5,772 nucleotides of DNA, taken from NCBI GenBank assembly GCA_030613225.1, contig JAUWMJ010000228.1, positions 1-5,772 on the forward strand, in the 5' to 3' direction. Source of the DNA: Desulfobacterales bacterium. Lineage in GTDB: Bacteria > Desulfobacterota > Desulfobacteria > Desulfobacterales > JAUWMJ01. The notes below the pieces were generated by a model that was not told where the DNA came from, made no database searches, and worked only from the letters and a program-made list of their open reading frames with translations. This document shows positions 5,727 to 5,772 of the stretch, piece by piece. The translations under genes and the position numbers were made by a program. Position 1 is the first letter of the stretch. Each line of letters starts with the position of its first letter.

Positions 5727-5772
5727 ACTCATATGACGGCGCTTAAGTGCCGGGTGTACGTTCCACAGCGAA

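Larger units (their letters stand above)
4900..5772. other. Repeat-rich noncoding region downstream of the DUF4197 gene
   Basis: About 870 bases hold no convincing gene on either strand; the short open frames lack ribosome sites and run through repeats. The region contains a nested palindromic element (4943-5071), a long imperfect stem-loop (5178-5291), a 41/42-base tandem repeat (5441-5522), a 7-base tandem repeat (5706-5726) and small hairpins at 5588-5603 and 5652-5670. The stretch 5300-5440 is AT-rich with nothing recognised. No tRNA, transposase or integrase is seen. Confidence 0.7.

Overview
The window looks like a piece of a moderately low-GC, gene-sparse chromosome from a Gram-negative bacterium, most likely a deltaproteobacterium / Desulfobacterota (Desulfobacteraceae-like). 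The clues are an exported DUF4197-family protein, a giant acidic TPR protein, and a noncoding stretch full of small palindromes of the CACAGAG type. The lineage is an inference from style and cannot be proved from this window.

Layout. (1) Positions 1-3505, minus strand: one uninterrupted reading frame of at least 1168 codons. It encodes a modular cytoplasmic protein: a ~130-residue N-terminal alpha/beta domain, a ~90-residue coiled coil, a ~285-residue very acidic linker holding an 88-codon tandem duplication, and four TPR modules separated by acidic linkers. The C-terminus lies beyond base 1. (2) Positions 3506-4125: a 620-base divergent intergenic region with candidate promoters for both genes, a long leader with a hairpin for the TPR gene, a solo copy of a repeat arm, and a doubtful 31-codon ORF. 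(3) Positions 4126-4899, plus strand: a complete DUF4197-family protein with a signal peptide. (4) Positions 4900-5772: about 870 bases with no convincing gene. It holds a nested palindromic element, a long imperfect stem-loop built on an 8-base tandem repeat, a 41/42-base tandem repeat and a 7-base tandem repeat.

The two genes are transcribed divergently and are not an operon. The TPR protein has no export signal and looks like a cytoplasmic scaffold; the DUF4197 protein is predicted to be periplasmic. Nothing in the window ties them to one pathway. The most notable features are the repeat-built architecture of the TPR protein with its unassigned N-terminal domain, and the nested palindrome whose outer arm recurs alone in the leader of the TPR gene.
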